A DNA stretch of 64,000 nt. Origin: Thalassotalea euphylliae (GTDB taxonomy: Bacteria > Pseudomonadota > Gammaproteobacteria > Enterobacterales > Alteromonadaceae). Where the stretch lies: contig NZ_QUOT01000001.1 of assembly GCF_003390375.1 (NCBI RefSeq), positions 186,001-250,000 of the forward strand, written 5' to 3'. The notes under the pieces were generated by a model. That model ran no database searches. It saw only the letters and a program-made list of their open reading frames with translations, and had not been told where the DNA came from. How positions within the stretch are numbered: position 1 is the first letter of the stretch; every line of letters begins with the position of its first letter. Shown one piece after another: positions 42,505 through 51,792 of the stretch. The position numbers and the translations under genes were made by a program.

Positions 42505-43374
42505 CTAACTTGGCGTTGATAAAATTCGCTGCAAACTAGCTTTTGACTGGTCAATGTAGATACCACCGAACATATTGGCGTGATTAAGTACATGGTAAAA
42601 GTTATAAAGCAGTTTTCGTTTGGCATAACTTTTCGATAATGGGTATATCGCTTGGTAGCCTTGATAAAAACTTGCGGGAAACAAGCCAAATAATTCTGTC
42701 ATGGCAATATCAGCTTCGCGATCACCGCAGTAACACGCAGGGTCGTAAAAAACGCCCTGTAATTCAGTAAAACTTACGTTACCTTGCCATAGATCGCCGT
42801 GCAGTAAACTTGGCTGTGGGTGATGGTGGGCGAGCAGCTTTTGGCAATGCGCGCAAATGTAGTCAATATTACCCAACAAAATGGATTTTTCTTCTAACGA
42901 GGCTAACTGCCAACCAATACGTTGCTCTGCAAAAAATACACTCCAATTTTTCTGCCATTTATTAGGTTGTCGAGTATGACCAAGGTAGTTGTCGTTTTGC
43001 CAACCAAATTCACCATGAGTGCAAACTTGGTGCATTAGAGCAAGTTGTTGACCGATTTGAAACCACTGGCTATCGCTGCCACTGGTTAATGCTAAATATT
43101 CAAGCACCAGAAAACTTTTATCTAGTGTGCTGCCAATCGCAATAGGCTTGGGTGATTTAACGTCAGAAAGAGTGGCCAGTTGGTCAAGCGAATACCACTC
43201 TTGCGCTAAGTTATCGTATGCAGTTTTGTTGTTCACCTTAACGAAGTAGTTTTGGTCTTTACCACTAATGTGAAATGCTAAGTTGATATCACCGCCAGAA
43301 ATAGGGGATTTATTTTCAATACTGAACGCCTTTCCTGTGCTTTTAGTTATCGCAGATTCTACGCTGTGCCACAT
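42505..43374 (-). CDS. Fructosamine kinase family protein (YniA-like)
   Basis: About 289 residues of the fructosamine/ketosamine-3-kinase family with an aminoglycoside-phosphotransferase-like fold. The catalytic loop is LLHGDLWQGN, the metal motif DPACYCGDREADIAM, and the glycine-rich N-terminal strand SPISGGDINLAFHI. It probably phosphorylates sugar-amine adducts in damage repair, as E. coli YniA is thought to. The ATG at 43374 (MWHSVES) is preferred over one at 43419, whose extra residues are hydrophobic and not family-like. The START-protein gene upstream is on the same strand. Confidence 0.85.
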   Translation of the reverse strand: MWHSVESAITKSTGKAFSIENKSPISGGDINLAFHISGKDQNYFVKVNNKTAYDNLAQEWYSLDQLATLSDVKSPKPIAIGSTLDKSFLVLEYLALTSGSDSQWFQIGQQLALMHQVCTHGEFGWQNDNYLGHTRQPNKWQKNWSVFFAEQRIGWQLASLEEKSILLGNIDYICAHCQKLLAHHHPQPSLLHGDLWQGNVSFTELQGVFYDPACYCGDREADIAMTELFGLFPASFYQGYQAIYPLSKSYAKRKLLYNFYHVLNHANMFGGIYIDQSKASLQRILSTPS

Positions 43375-43459
43375 AGTTAATAGAATATTAAATACCAATA
43401 ATTGCTTAGTATAGAACAAGTTGCGGTAACCGTTTGCGGCGCTTTATCAGCACCTTTAC

Positions 43460-44278
43460 TTAGTGTGTTGGAGAAATTTGAACTGCTTGCTCTTTAATTG
43501 AGTTGATGTGAAATTGTTGCCATTGAGATGCGGGTAACTGTTGTTCAATGTTTCGCATGGTTTGCCATACGGAATTCACTGTCATTTGATTAACTAGCCA
43601 AACTGGAATGGCCCCATTTGGATTGACGCTGAATTCGTAGGCAATATGAATATAGCCAAGTTGCTCAATGGGTTTGATTAGCCAGTTCGCATGCAATACG
43701 CTAACCCTAACAATGTCGTCTGAAAGTGGTACTGAATTGCCTGCATCTTTCACATGAATATTGATGCTGAGATCCGACTGCTGTGTAAACTCTGTGTCTA
43801 TCACCATATCTCGGGGCTTAACTGGCCAAATACCTTCAAAATAGGTGATGAAAATATTACGGGTTGGCGATTCCTGACTGACCAATTCACTATGGTAGGC
43901 ATTATCCAGCCAATTGGGAATGTTGTCGTAATCTTGTAAAAACAATAAAAAACCGGAAAGGGAAGATCGAACGGTAAGCTCGGCTCTAATATGAGCAAGG
44001 TGCTTGTTTTCGTCATGGTTCTCGTTATGGTCTTCGTTTTGCTTTGCAGCCTTTGCAGCCTTTGCAGCCTTTGCACCCTTAGCTGTGTAGACTTTAATAG
44101 CGTCGCTAGTTCGCACTAATTGCCAATGTGTAGCTGTACCCTTATTTTCAACTTTTTCTACAATATCATTCGCGTAACTTTTACCAAGAATAAGAGGGTT
44201 TGCAACAATTAATAAAAGCAGTGGAAACGTTATTTTAACCAAATGATGAAAAAGCTTTGAAAAACGCCTGTTTGCCAT
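43460..44278 (-). CDS. Exported START domain-containing protein
   Basis: 272 residues. An N-terminal signal peptide or anchor (about 1-37, ending SYA) is followed by a START/Bet v1-like lipid-binding domain (WQLVRTSDAIKVYT, LFLQDYDNIPNWLDNAYHSEL, YFEGIWPVKPRDMVI, NPNGAIPVWLVNQM). Within the first strand-loop lies a low-complexity insert, (AKA)n then NEDHNENHDENKH, encoded by short tandem repeats. The role is unknown; START proteins bind hydrophobic ligands. It lies upstream of the fructosamine-kinase-like gene with an 85-base gap. Confidence 0.82.
   Translation of the reverse strand: MANRRFSKLFHHLVKITFPLLLLIVANPLILGKSYANDIVEKVENKGTATHWQLVRTSDAIKVYTAKGAKAAKAAKAAKQNEDHNENHDENKHLAHIRAELTVRSSLSGFLLFLQDYDNIPNWLDNAYHSELVSQESPTRNIFITYFEGIWPVKPRDMVIDTEFTQQSDLSINIHVKDAGNSVPLSDDIVRVSVLHANWLIKPIEQLGYIHIAYEFSVNPNGAIPVWLVNQMTVNSVWQTMRNIEQQLPASQWQQFHINSIKEQAVQISPTH
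44042..44077. repeat. Four tandem 9-bp repeats in the START gene
   Basis: CTTTGCAGC occurs three times, followed by CTTTGCACC, encoding Ala-Lys-Ala triplets on the minus strand. Each unit is a whole number of codons, so copy-number change would alter length but not frame. Confidence 0.85.
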
Positions 44279-44458
44279 TGAAATATCCGCTTAATTTTTC
44301 TATTCTTCTGGGCTCATTTGTATTAGACCATATTTTGCGTGTTTTAGGTTCGAAAACGTAATTCGAAACGATAGTGCAATTTCTGATGGCCAATCACACT
44401 TTTATTTAAAATTAACAAGCGGCGCTACGTGTGCGTCGCCACTGTGTAAGGAAATTTC

Positions 44459-46369
44459 ATGCCTGTAATTACTCTCCCAGACGGAAGTCAACGTTCTTTC
44501 GATAATCCAGTATCTGTAATGGATGTTGCATTAGACATTGGTCCTGGTTTAGCAAAAGCGACACTTGCCGGTCGCATTAATGGTGAGCGCGTAGACGCGT
44601 GCGAAACAATCACCGAAGATTGCCAACTACAGTTGATCACTGCAAAAGATGAAGATGGTCTGGAGATTATTCGCCACTCTTGTGCTCACTTGTTAGGTCA
44701 CGCGATCAAGCAATTATTCCCAGATGTAAAAATGGCGATTGGTCCTACAATCGACAACGGGTTTTACTACGACATCGATTTAGAGCAAGCATTAAACGAC
44801 GATGATTTAGCTAAGTTAGAAAAGCGCATGCTTGAGCTTGCTAAAACTAACTATGCGGTTGTGAAGAAAACGGTTTCTTGGCAAGAAGCACGCGACACGT
44901 TTGAAGCGCGTGGCGAAAGTTACAAGATGGAAATCTTAGACGAAAACATCGAAAAAGATGATCGTCCAGGCTTATACCACCACGAAGAATACATCGACAT
45001 GTGTCGTGGCCCACACGTACCAAACATGAAGCACTGTCATCACTTTAAACTGATGAATGTCGCAGGTGCCTACTGGCGTGGTGATTCAGAAAACAAAATG
45101 CTACAGCGTATTTACGGCACAGCATGGGCAGATAAGAAGCAATTAAAAGCTTACTTACAACGTTTGGCCGAAGCGGAAAAGCGCGACCACCGTAAAATTG
45201 GTAAAGCATTAGATTTATTCCACTGGCAAACCGAAGCGCCGGGTATGGTGTTCTGGCATAACGATGGTTGGACGATTTACACTGAACTTGAAAAGTTTGT
45301 TCGCCAAAAGCTACACGAGTATGACTACGACGAAGTAAAAGGTCCATTAATGATGGATCGTCAGTTGTGGGAGCGCTCAGGCCACTGGGACAAATACGCA
45401 GAAAACATGTTCACGACAGAATCTGAAAAACGTGAATATGCGATTAAGCCAATGAACTGCCCAGGTCACGTACAAATTTTCAACCAAGGTCTTAAGTCAT
45501 ACCGTGACTTACCGCTACGTATGGCGGAATTTGGCTGTTGCCACCGCAATGAGCCATCAGGTGCATTGCACGGCTTAATGCGCGTACGTGGTTTCACCCA
45601 AGATGACGCCCACATTTTCTGTACTGAAGATCAAGTTCAAGCAGAAGTTACTAAGTGTATTGAAATGGTTTACGACGTCTACAAAACCTTTGGTTTTGAA
45701 GACATTCTCGTAAAACTTTCGACACGTCCTGAAAAGCGCATCGGTGCTGACGAAATTTGGGACAAAGCCGAGGAAGGCCTCGCAAATGCGCTTAACTCGT
45801 TAGACATCCCATTTGATTACTTACCAGGTGAAGGTGCATTCTACGGTCCAAAAATTGAGTTCACTTTGCTCGATTGTTTAGGCCGTAACTGGCAATGTGG
45901 TACGGTGCAGCTAGACTTTGCACTACCAGGTCGTTTAGATGCGTCTTACATTGGTGAAGATGGCGAACGTCATGTACCAGTTATGATCCACCGTGCAATC
46001 TTAGGTTCATTAGAGCGTTTCATCGGTATTTTAATCGAAGAATACTCAGGTAAATTCCCAACTTGGTTATCACCAATTCAGGCAACTGTGATGAATATCA
46101 CCGACAAACAAGGTGAATATTGTGAAAATGTTGTGAAAAAACTGAAAGAAAGTGGATTTAGAGCCAAAGTTGACTTGAGAAATGAGAAGATAGGCTTTAA
46201 AATCCGCGAGCACACTTTGAAGCGTGTTCCATATCTTTTAGTCGTTGGTGACAAAGAGATGGAAAATGGCGAAATTGCAGTTCGTACACGCGGTGGTGAA
46301 GATTTAGGAAAAATGTCGGTTGACGACTTTATTGCTAAGCTAACACAAGAAGTTAGCGACAGAACCTAA
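44459..46369 (+). CDS. thrS: Threonyl-tRNA synthetase
   Basis: 636 residues with the full class II layout. TGS domain (1-60), editing domain (about 65-225, with HSCAHLLGHAIKQLFP and CRGPHVP), catalytic core (about 245-530, zinc ligand in MNCPGH, motif 2 FGCCHRNEPSGALHGLMRVRGF, motif 3 HRAILGSLERFIGILIE) and anticodon-binding domain (about 535-636). First gene of the conserved thrS-infC-rpmI-rplT cluster. In E. coli it represses its own translation through a tRNA-like leader; I have not identified such a structure in the 180-base upstream spacer. Confidence 0.97.
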   Translation: MPVITLPDGSQRSFDNPVSVMDVALDIGPGLAKATLAGRINGERVDACETITEDCQLQLITAKDEDGLEIIRHSCAHLLGHAIKQLFPDVKMAIGPTIDNGFYYDIDLEQALNDDDLAKLEKRMLELAKTNYAVVKKTVSWQEARDTFEARGESYKMEILDENIEKDDRPGLYHHEEYIDMCRGPHVPNMKHCHHFKLMNVAGAYWRGDSENKMLQRIYGTAWADKKQLKAYLQRLAEAEKRDHRKIGKALDLFHWQTEAPGMVFWHNDGWTIYTELEKFVRQKLHEYDYDEVKGPLMMDRQLWERSGHWDKYAENMFTTESEKREYAIKPMNCPGHVQIFNQGLKSYRDLPLRMAEFGCCHRNEPSGALHGLMRVRGFTQDDAHIFCTEDQVQAEVTKCIEMVYDVYKTFGFEDILVKLSTRPEKRIGADEIWDKAEEGLANALNSLDIPFDYLPGEGAFYGPKIEFTLLDCLGRNWQCGTVQLDFALPGRLDASYIGEDGERHVPVMIHRAILGSLERFIGILIEEYSGKFPTWLSPIQATVMNITDKQGEYCENVVKKLKESGFRAKVDLRNEKIGFKIREHTLKRVPYLLVVGDKEMENGEIAVRTRGGEDLGKMSVDDFIAKLTQEVSDRT

Positions 46370-46476
46370 TCCTAGTGATTCGCAAATAAAGTTAAAACGG
46401 ACACAACACGTTATTTTATCCAGGCATGTATGCAAAATCATGCCTGATTATTTTTAGTTCTTTGGAGGAACAGGCT

Positions 46477-47028
46477 ATTAAAGGTGGTCAAAGAGGCGGT
46501 CAAAAAGAGCCGGCACATCGTTTAAATGAGTTAATTACAGGTATTCCAGGTAATGAAGTTCGCTTGATTGGTTATGACGGCGAAGCTGCTGGAATCGTAA
46601 CCTTAAATGAGGCAATGAACTTAGCGGAGCAAGCTGGTGTTGATTTAGTAGAAATCAGCCCAACGGCAAAACCGCCTGTGTGTCGTGTAATGGATTACGG
46701 TAAGTTCCTTTACGAAAAAGCCAAAGAGCAAAAAGAACAGCGTAAAAAGCAGAAACAAATACAGGTCAAGGAAATTAAATTCCGTCCTGGTACAGATGAA
46801 GGCGACTATCAGGTCAAACTACGCAACCTGAAGCGCTTTTTAGAAGGTGGTGACAAGGCTAAGGTAACAGTACGTTTCCGCGGTCGTGAAATGGCCCACC
46901 AAGACATTGGTATCGAGCTTTTAAACCGTGTTAAAGCGGATTTACAAGACATAGCATCTGTAGAGTTCTTCCCGAAAAGGGCAGAGGGTCGTCAGATGAT
47001 TATGGTTCTCGCACCAATCAAACGTTAA
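46477..47028 (+). CDS. infC: Translation initiation factor IF-3 (AUU start)
   Basis: 183 residues counted from the ATT codon at 46477, which reads IKGGQRGGQ like the known infC N terminus. GGAGG lies at 46464-46468, eight bases upstream. A longer in-frame ATG at 46426 has no ribosome site and lies in the spacer. IF-3 discriminates against non-canonical start codons, so the AUU start provides autoregulation in gammaproteobacteria. The N-domain (to about residue 85), basic linker and C-domain (FRPGTDEGDYQVKLRNLKRF) are intact. It is followed by rpmI after 156 bases. Confidence 0.95.
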   Translation: MKGGQRGGQKEPAHRLNELITGIPGNEVRLIGYDGEAAGIVTLNEAMNLAEQAGVDLVEISPTAKPPVCRVMDYGKFLYEKAKEQKEQRKKQKQIQVKEIKFRPGTDEGDYQVKLRNLKRFLEGGDKAKVTVRFRGREMAHQDIGIELLNRVKADLQDIASVEFFPKRAEGRQMIMVLAPIKR

Positions 47029-47184
47029 TAGTTTGGTCTACAAGTAGTTAATCCTTTTATTTTTGTAATTGGATTGCTCACCACTATTATCTTGAAGCTG
47101 GTTATTAAGGCCTGCAAGTAGAGCGCAATTAGCACTCTCGCCTTGATAACTTAATATTAATGGCAGAAATGCGGAGTATTTTTC

Positions 47185-47379
47185 ATGCCTAAAATGAAAA
47201 CTAACAAAGGTGCTGCAAAGCGCTTTAAGCCTACAGCTAACGGCTATAAATTCAAGCAAGCTGGTCTTCGTCACATCCTGACTAAGCGCCGTACCAAAGT
47301 TAAGCGTCACTTACGTGCTAAATGCCTAGTTGCCGCTTCTGACATCAAGTCAGTTAAGAAAATGTTACGTCACGCTTAA
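47185..47379 (+). CDS. rpmI: 50S ribosomal protein L35
   Basis: 64 very basic residues (MPKMKTNKGAAKRFK, GLRHILTKRRTKVKRHLR), normal length for L35. It sits between infC and rplT as in most bacteria. The 156-base spacer before it may hold the L20 autoregulatory RNA structure known from E. coli, but I could not define one by eye. Confidence 0.97.
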   Translation: MPKMKTNKGAAKRFKPTANGYKFKQAGLRHILTKRRTKVKRHLRAKCLVAASDIKSVKKMLRHA

Positions 47380-47395
47380 TAGGAGAACTTAGACA

Positions 47396-47755
47396 ATGGC
47401 AAGAGTAAAACGTGGTGTTGTAGCACGCCGTTCTCACAAAAAAGTTTTAAAGCAAGCTAAAGGTTACTACGGTGCTCGTAGTCGCGTTTATCGCGTTGCT
47501 TTCCAAGCAGTAACTAAAGCTGGCCAATACGCATACCGTGACCGTCGTCAACGTAAGCGTCAATTCCGTCAACTTTGGATTGCTCGTATCAATGCTGCAT
47601 CTCGTCAAAATGGTTTATCTTACAGCCGTTTCATCAACGGTCTTAAGAAAGCTTCTATCGAGATCGATCGTAAGATCTTAGCAGACATCGCTGTATACGA
47701 TAAAGCTGCTTTCACTGTACTAGTAGAAAAAGCAAACGCGGCATTAGCTGCTTAA
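47396..47755 (+). CDS. rplT: 50S ribosomal protein L20
   Basis: 119 residues, beginning MARVKRGVVARRSHKKVLK with the usual AKGYYGARSRVYRVA segment. L20 helps early assembly of the large subunit and in E. coli represses rpmI-rplT. It starts 16 bases after rpmI and ends in an efficient terminator. In E. coli pheM-pheST-ihfA follows directly; here those genes are 11 kb away. Confidence 0.97.
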   Translation: MARVKRGVVARRSHKKVLKQAKGYYGARSRVYRVAFQAVTKAGQYAYRDRRQRKRQFRQLWIARINAASRQNGLSYSRFINGLKKASIEIDRKILADIAVYDKAAFTVLVEKANAALAA

Positions 47756-47781
47756 GCTTGACTATTTGAATAGTTGAAACA

Positions 47782-47812
47782 CAAAAAAGGACGCACTAGC
47801 GTCCTTTTTTAT
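47782..47812 (+). terminator. Intrinsic terminator after rplT
   Basis: GGACGC-ACTA-GCGTCC stem extended by A/T pairs and followed by a T-run. It closes the thrS-rplT transcription unit. Confidence 0.92.
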
Positions 47813-47846
47813 TTTTTATACATGGATGTGTTTATGTCGCGTTAAC

Positions 47847-47926
47847 AGGACGTTATAGAGCGACGATGTACAGGAAGTACGGTACGCCATGCCTATGTTG
47901 TGAAAGGAGGACGTCATAGAATGGCG
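47847..47926. repeat. Imperfect direct repeat upstream of purC
   Basis: AGGACGTTATAGAGCGACG (47847-47865) and AGGACGTCATAGAATGGCG (47908-47926) match at most positions, 61 bases apart. The intervening sequence contains GTACAGGAAGTAC. It may be a remnant of a dispersed intergenic repeat. Confidence 0.5.
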
Positions 47927-48036
47927 CTTTATTATTTACATTGCTTTTGGTTTTAGTAAATAAGCTTAAAGAAATTATTAATGTGTTTTCATCGATTGAA
48001 ATCAGACTAATAGATTCTTTAAAGGAAAGTATAAGC

Positions 48037-49140
48037 ATGAGTCTTGCTGATCAAGTTTTGGCGGTAAATGATGATTTACCCATCCGCACTGATAAACCTG
48101 TTCACAGTGGTAAAGTTCGCAGCGTTTATTGGTTAACTGAAGCTGACAGTCGTCGTTTAATCATCGAGAAAGGATACGATGTTCCTACCGATACACCATT
48201 AGCCATCATGGTGATCAGCGACCGCATTTCAGCCTTTGATTGTATTTGGACTGGTGAGGGTGGCATGCGCGGTGTACCAGGTAAAGGTGCAGCGCTCAAT
48301 GCGGTTTCAAACCATTGGTTTAAGCTTTTTAAAGAGCAAGGCTTAGCCGATAGTCACATTCTTGATATTCCTCACCCATTTGTATGGATCGTACAAAAAG
48401 CACAACCTGTGATGATTGAAGCGATCTGTCGTCAATACATTACCGGCTCTATGTGGCGTGCCTACGAAAAAGGTGAGCGTGATTTTTGTGGTATTGAATT
48501 ACCAGTAGGCTTAAGCAGGGACAGCAAATTACCAGAGTTATTACAAACGCCATCAACAAAAGGTATTTTGAAAGGGATCCCTGATGTACCAGAGGCGGAT
48601 GACGTTAACATTACCCGTAAAAACATTGTTGATAACTTCCAAGCCTTCAACTTTAAGTCGGTTGATGATATCGCTCTGTACGAAAAGCTGTTAACGCAGG
48701 GCTTTGATGTAATCTCAGACGCGCTTGGCAAGCTTGACCAAATTTTTGTCGATACCAAATTTGAATTTGGTTACGTCAAAGACAAAGCCGGTAACGACAA
48801 GTTAATTTACATGGATGAAGTGGGCACACCAGATTCTTCTCGTATTTGGGACGGTGAACAATATCGCGCTGGTAAAGTGGTGGAGAATTCAAAAGAGGGT
48901 TTCCGCCAACTATTGCTTAGTCATTTCCCAGATCCAGACATTCTGCTAAATAAAGAGCGAATGGAAGAGCGTGAAGCATTGGCACGCGATAATGAGTTAC
49001 CTGCCAACGTACTCATGCAAGTGTCAAAAACTTATACCGATATTGCCGAGAAAATTACCGGCGAAAAAATCGTGTTAAGCGACAATCCTAAAGCTGAGAT
49101 CATTAAAATATTGAAAACCCAGTACCAATTAGTTGACTAG
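48037..49140 (+). CDS. purC: Phosphoribosylaminoimidazole-succinocarboxamide synthase
   Basis: 367 residues of the SAICAR synthase family. It joins aspartate to CAIR in purine synthesis. Family motifs include HSGKVRSVYWL, ISDRISAFDCIW, EAICRQYITGSMWRAYEKGERDF, FEFGYV and the catalytic DEVGTPDSSRIWDGE. It is the longer type (about 367 aa), not the roughly 237-residue E. coli PurC that follows bamC there. The ATG at 48037 has AAAGGA upstream; earlier in-frame starts are not supported. Probably monocistronic. Confidence 0.93.
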   Translation: MSLADQVLAVNDDLPIRTDKPVHSGKVRSVYWLTEADSRRLIIEKGYDVPTDTPLAIMVISDRISAFDCIWTGEGGMRGVPGKGAALNAVSNHWFKLFKEQGLADSHILDIPHPFVWIVQKAQPVMIEAICRQYITGSMWRAYEKGERDFCGIELPVGLSRDSKLPELLQTPSTKGILKGIPDVPEADDVNITRKNIVDNFQAFNFKSVDDIALYEKLLTQGFDVISDALGKLDQIFVDTKFEFGYVKDKAGNDKLIYMDEVGTPDSSRIWDGEQYRAGKVVENSKEGFRQLLLSHFPDPDILLNKERMEEREALARDNELPANVLMQVSKTYTDIAEKITGEKIVLSDNPKAEIIKILKTQYQLVD

Positions 49141-49511
49141 GCAGTTATTATTTCTGCGAGGTTAATCGGCGAACTCAGCAAATGAAGCATCTGTAATTGT
49201 TACTAAAATTTGCTGGACTTGCCCGTTAGTGAAGCTAATAGGTAATATGATTTAGCATAGAATTATGTATATAACTTTGTATATAACGAGTTTACCAATT
49301 AGAGAATACCCATTAAGTATCTCGGTAACTATTGAAAAATACATAAACGACACACATTTGTATGCGCCCCGTTAAATCCTAAGGTAATATTAAGAATAAT
49401 CTAATCATTACAACATACCTAACAAATGTATTTCAGATTGCGAGAAACTCAAATTTAGACTAGTTTCTCCATCTAAGTGTCCTTCAAATTAAGACAAAGG
49501 AATTTCCAGTT
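49141..49511. other. Intergenic region upstream of the triple-PAS chemoreceptor
   Basis: 371 bases without a gene. It contains a direct repeat TGTATATAAC (around 49266-49290) and an inverted repeat GAGAAACT / AGTTTCTC (49442-49469) shortly before the ribosome site AAAGGAA. Promoter position unclear. Confidence 0.45.
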
Positions 49512-51656
49512 ATGGCAACGAAAACCGCTAGTACCCCAGATCACGACTATCAACAAATGATCGCAAAAGTTGATGCATTAAATAAGGTACAGGCCGTTAT
49601 TGAATTTACATTAGACGGCACAATCGTGACCGCCAATGATAATTTTCTCAACGCAATGGGTTACACATTGGAAGAAGTTGTAGGCAAGCACCATAGCATG
49701 TTTGCAGAAGCTGGCTATGCGAATACCGCTGAATACGCTGCATTTTGGCAGCAGTTGAACCAAGGCGAATTTGTCACCGGTGAATTCAAACGTATCGGTA
49801 AAGATGGTCAGCCAGTTTGGATCCAAGCATCGTACAATCCGATTTTCAACGAAGAAGGCAAAGCCACAGGTGTTGTAAAGTTTGCAACTGATATCACCGA
49901 GCAAAAAATAGCGGCGGCGAACTTTCAAGGTCAAATTGATGCCATCAGTAAATCTCAAGCGGTAATTGAATTTAATATGGATGGCACCATTATCACGGCG
50001 AATGATAACTTCCTTAATGCCATGGGTTACAGTTTAGTCGAAGTGCAGGGTAAACATCATAGTATCTTTGCTGATTCTGAGTACGCTAACAGCCTAGAGT
50101 ACAAGCTGTTTTGGGAAAAACTAGGCCGCGGTGAGTTTGAAGCAGGTGAATACCGACGTGTCGGTAAAAATGGGAAAGAAGTTTGGATTCAAGCTTCCTA
50201 CAACCCAATATTAGATATGGAAGGCAAGCCATTTAAAGTGGTTAAGTATGCTTCAGATATCACGACACAAAAATTAGAATCGGCTAATTTCTCAGGTCAG
50301 ATTGACGCTATTGGCAAATCACAAGCCGTGATTGAGTTTGAATTAGACGGCACAATTATTGATGCCAACGAAAACTTTTTAATGACCATGGGCTATACGC
50401 TAGCTGAAGTGAAAGGTAAACACCACAGCATGTTTGCAGAGCCAGAAGTTGCCGGTAGTCCAGAGTATCAGCACTTCTGGCAAAAACTAGGTCAAGGTCA
50501 GTTCGATTCCGGTGAATACCGTCGTTTAGGTAAGTTTGGTAAAGAAGTTTGGATTCAAGCTTCATATAACCCAATTTTAGACATGAACGGTAAGCCATTT
50601 AAAGTGGTTAAGTACGCCACTGATATTACCAAGCGCAAACAAGCGATATCAGAAATCAAAGACAGCATTATGTCGTTATCGGAAGGGGATTTAACCAACC
50701 GTATTGACGCTGACCTAGGTGAAGAATTCAGCGTGTTAGGTGATTCGATGAATTCCTTGCTGGATAACTTAAACGATATGATGAGTACGATTCGCGATGC
50801 AGCTGATCATGTGTTCCACTCGTCGCGTGAGTTAGCGGTAGGTAACAGTGAGTTAAGTCAACGTACTGAATCTCAAGCGGCAAGCCTTGAAGAAACTGCC
50901 TCAGCGATGGAAGAACTGACTTCTACGGTTCAGCAAAATGCCAATAACGCAACGGAGGCCACTAAGCTTTCTACTACGGCGATGAGTAAAGCCAGTGATG
51001 GTGGCGACGTGGTAAACAATGCGATTGCTGCAATGCAGGCTATTGAAAAGTCTAGCAAGAAAATCTCTGACATCATCGGTGTTATTGATGAAATTGCATT
51101 TCAAACAAACCTGCTCGCACTAAACGCCGCAGTTGAAGCCGCACGTGCTGGCGAGCAAGGCCGCGGTTTTGCAGTTGTTGCAAGTGAAGTTCGCAACTTA
51201 GCACAACGCAGTGCGTCTGCGGCGAAGGAAATCAAAGGTTTGATTAACGACAGTGTTGATGCGGTTAATCAAGGTAGCAAGCTTGTTGATGATACAGGCA
51301 AGACATTTAGCGATGTTATCGGTGCGGTACAAGAAGTGGTTACCATGATTTCGGATATCGACTCTGCAAGTCGCGAACAAGCGGTTGGTATTAGTGAAGT
51401 GAGCAACGCAGTTTCGCAAATGGATTCGATGACACAGCAAAATGCAGCATTAGTTGAAGAAGCAACAGCGGCAAGCCGTTCGATGGAAGAAAAAGCACAA
51501 GACTTACTTGAGCAAGTATCAAACTTCGAAACTGATGAAGCTTTACAAAGCCCAGTATTAAAACCTGAAGTGACTCGCACTAGAGACTTTAACTCACGCC
51601 CTAAACCGGCAGCGCGTTTACGCAAGCCAGTAGTTAATGAGTGGGAAGACTTCTAA
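49512..51656 (+). CDS. Soluble methyl-accepting chemotaxis protein with three tandem PAS domains
   Basis: 714 residues with no membrane helix, so cytoplasmic. Three PAS-PAC units repeat with an exact 122-residue period (starting near residues 27, 149 and 271). Each has QAVIEF, DGTI, ANxNFL, MGY, GKHHSxFA, VWIQASYNPI and a DIT ending. A HAMP-like linker follows (about 375-420). The MCP signalling domain has the conserved hairpin EIAFQTNLLALNAAVEAARAGEQGRGFAVVA split over 525-560. The C terminus is EWEDF, a CheR-type docking pentapeptide. The PAS units suggest a haem or flavin redox sensor; ligand unknown. Monocistronic, with a terminator. Confidence 0.92.
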   Translation: MATKTASTPDHDYQQMIAKVDALNKVQAVIEFTLDGTIVTANDNFLNAMGYTLEEVVGKHHSMFAEAGYANTAEYAAFWQQLNQGEFVTGEFKRIGKDGQPVWIQASYNPIFNEEGKATGVVKFATDITEQKIAAANFQGQIDAISKSQAVIEFNMDGTIITANDNFLNAMGYSLVEVQGKHHSIFADSEYANSLEYKLFWEKLGRGEFEAGEYRRVGKNGKEVWIQASYNPILDMEGKPFKVVKYASDITTQKLESANFSGQIDAIGKSQAVIEFELDGTIIDANENFLMTMGYTLAEVKGKHHSMFAEPEVAGSPEYQHFWQKLGQGQFDSGEYRRLGKFGKEVWIQASYNPILDMNGKPFKVVKYATDITKRKQAISEIKDSIMSLSEGDLTNRIDADLGEEFSVLGDSMNSLLDNLNDMMSTIRDAADHVFHSSRELAVGNSELSQRTESQAASLEETASAMEELTSTVQQNANNATEATKLSTTAMSKASDGGDVVNNAIAAMQAIEKSSKKISDIIGVIDEIAFQTNLLALNAAVEAARAGEQGRGFAVVASEVRNLAQRSASAAKEIKGLINDSVDAVNQGSKLVDDTGKTFSDVIGAVQEVVTMISDIDSASREQAVGISEVSNAVSQMDSMTQQNAALVEEATAASRSMEEKAQDLLEQVSNFETDEALQSPVLKPEVTRTRDFNSRPKPAARLRKPVVNEWEDF

Positions 51657-51703
51657 TTATCGTTTTGCAATAGCTAATAAGCTAACATAGTTGGCAATAT
51701 ATT

Positions 51704-51743
51704 AAAAAAGCCATCATCGATTCACGTCGATGATGGCTTTTTT
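51704..51743. terminator. Bidirectional intrinsic terminator
   Basis: AAAAAAGCCATCATCGA pairs perfectly with TCGATGATGGCTTTTTT around a six-base loop. It separates the chemoreceptor from the convergent GNAT gene. Confidence 0.95.
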
Positions 51744-51792
51744 AATGCGTATGTTTTAGCTGGAAGTTACTAGTCGCTATTTATAGCCAGTT

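Noticed and set aside
46426..46476. Longer N terminus of infC from the ATG at 46426
   Set aside because: No ribosome site there, while GGAGG is correctly spaced for the AUU start.
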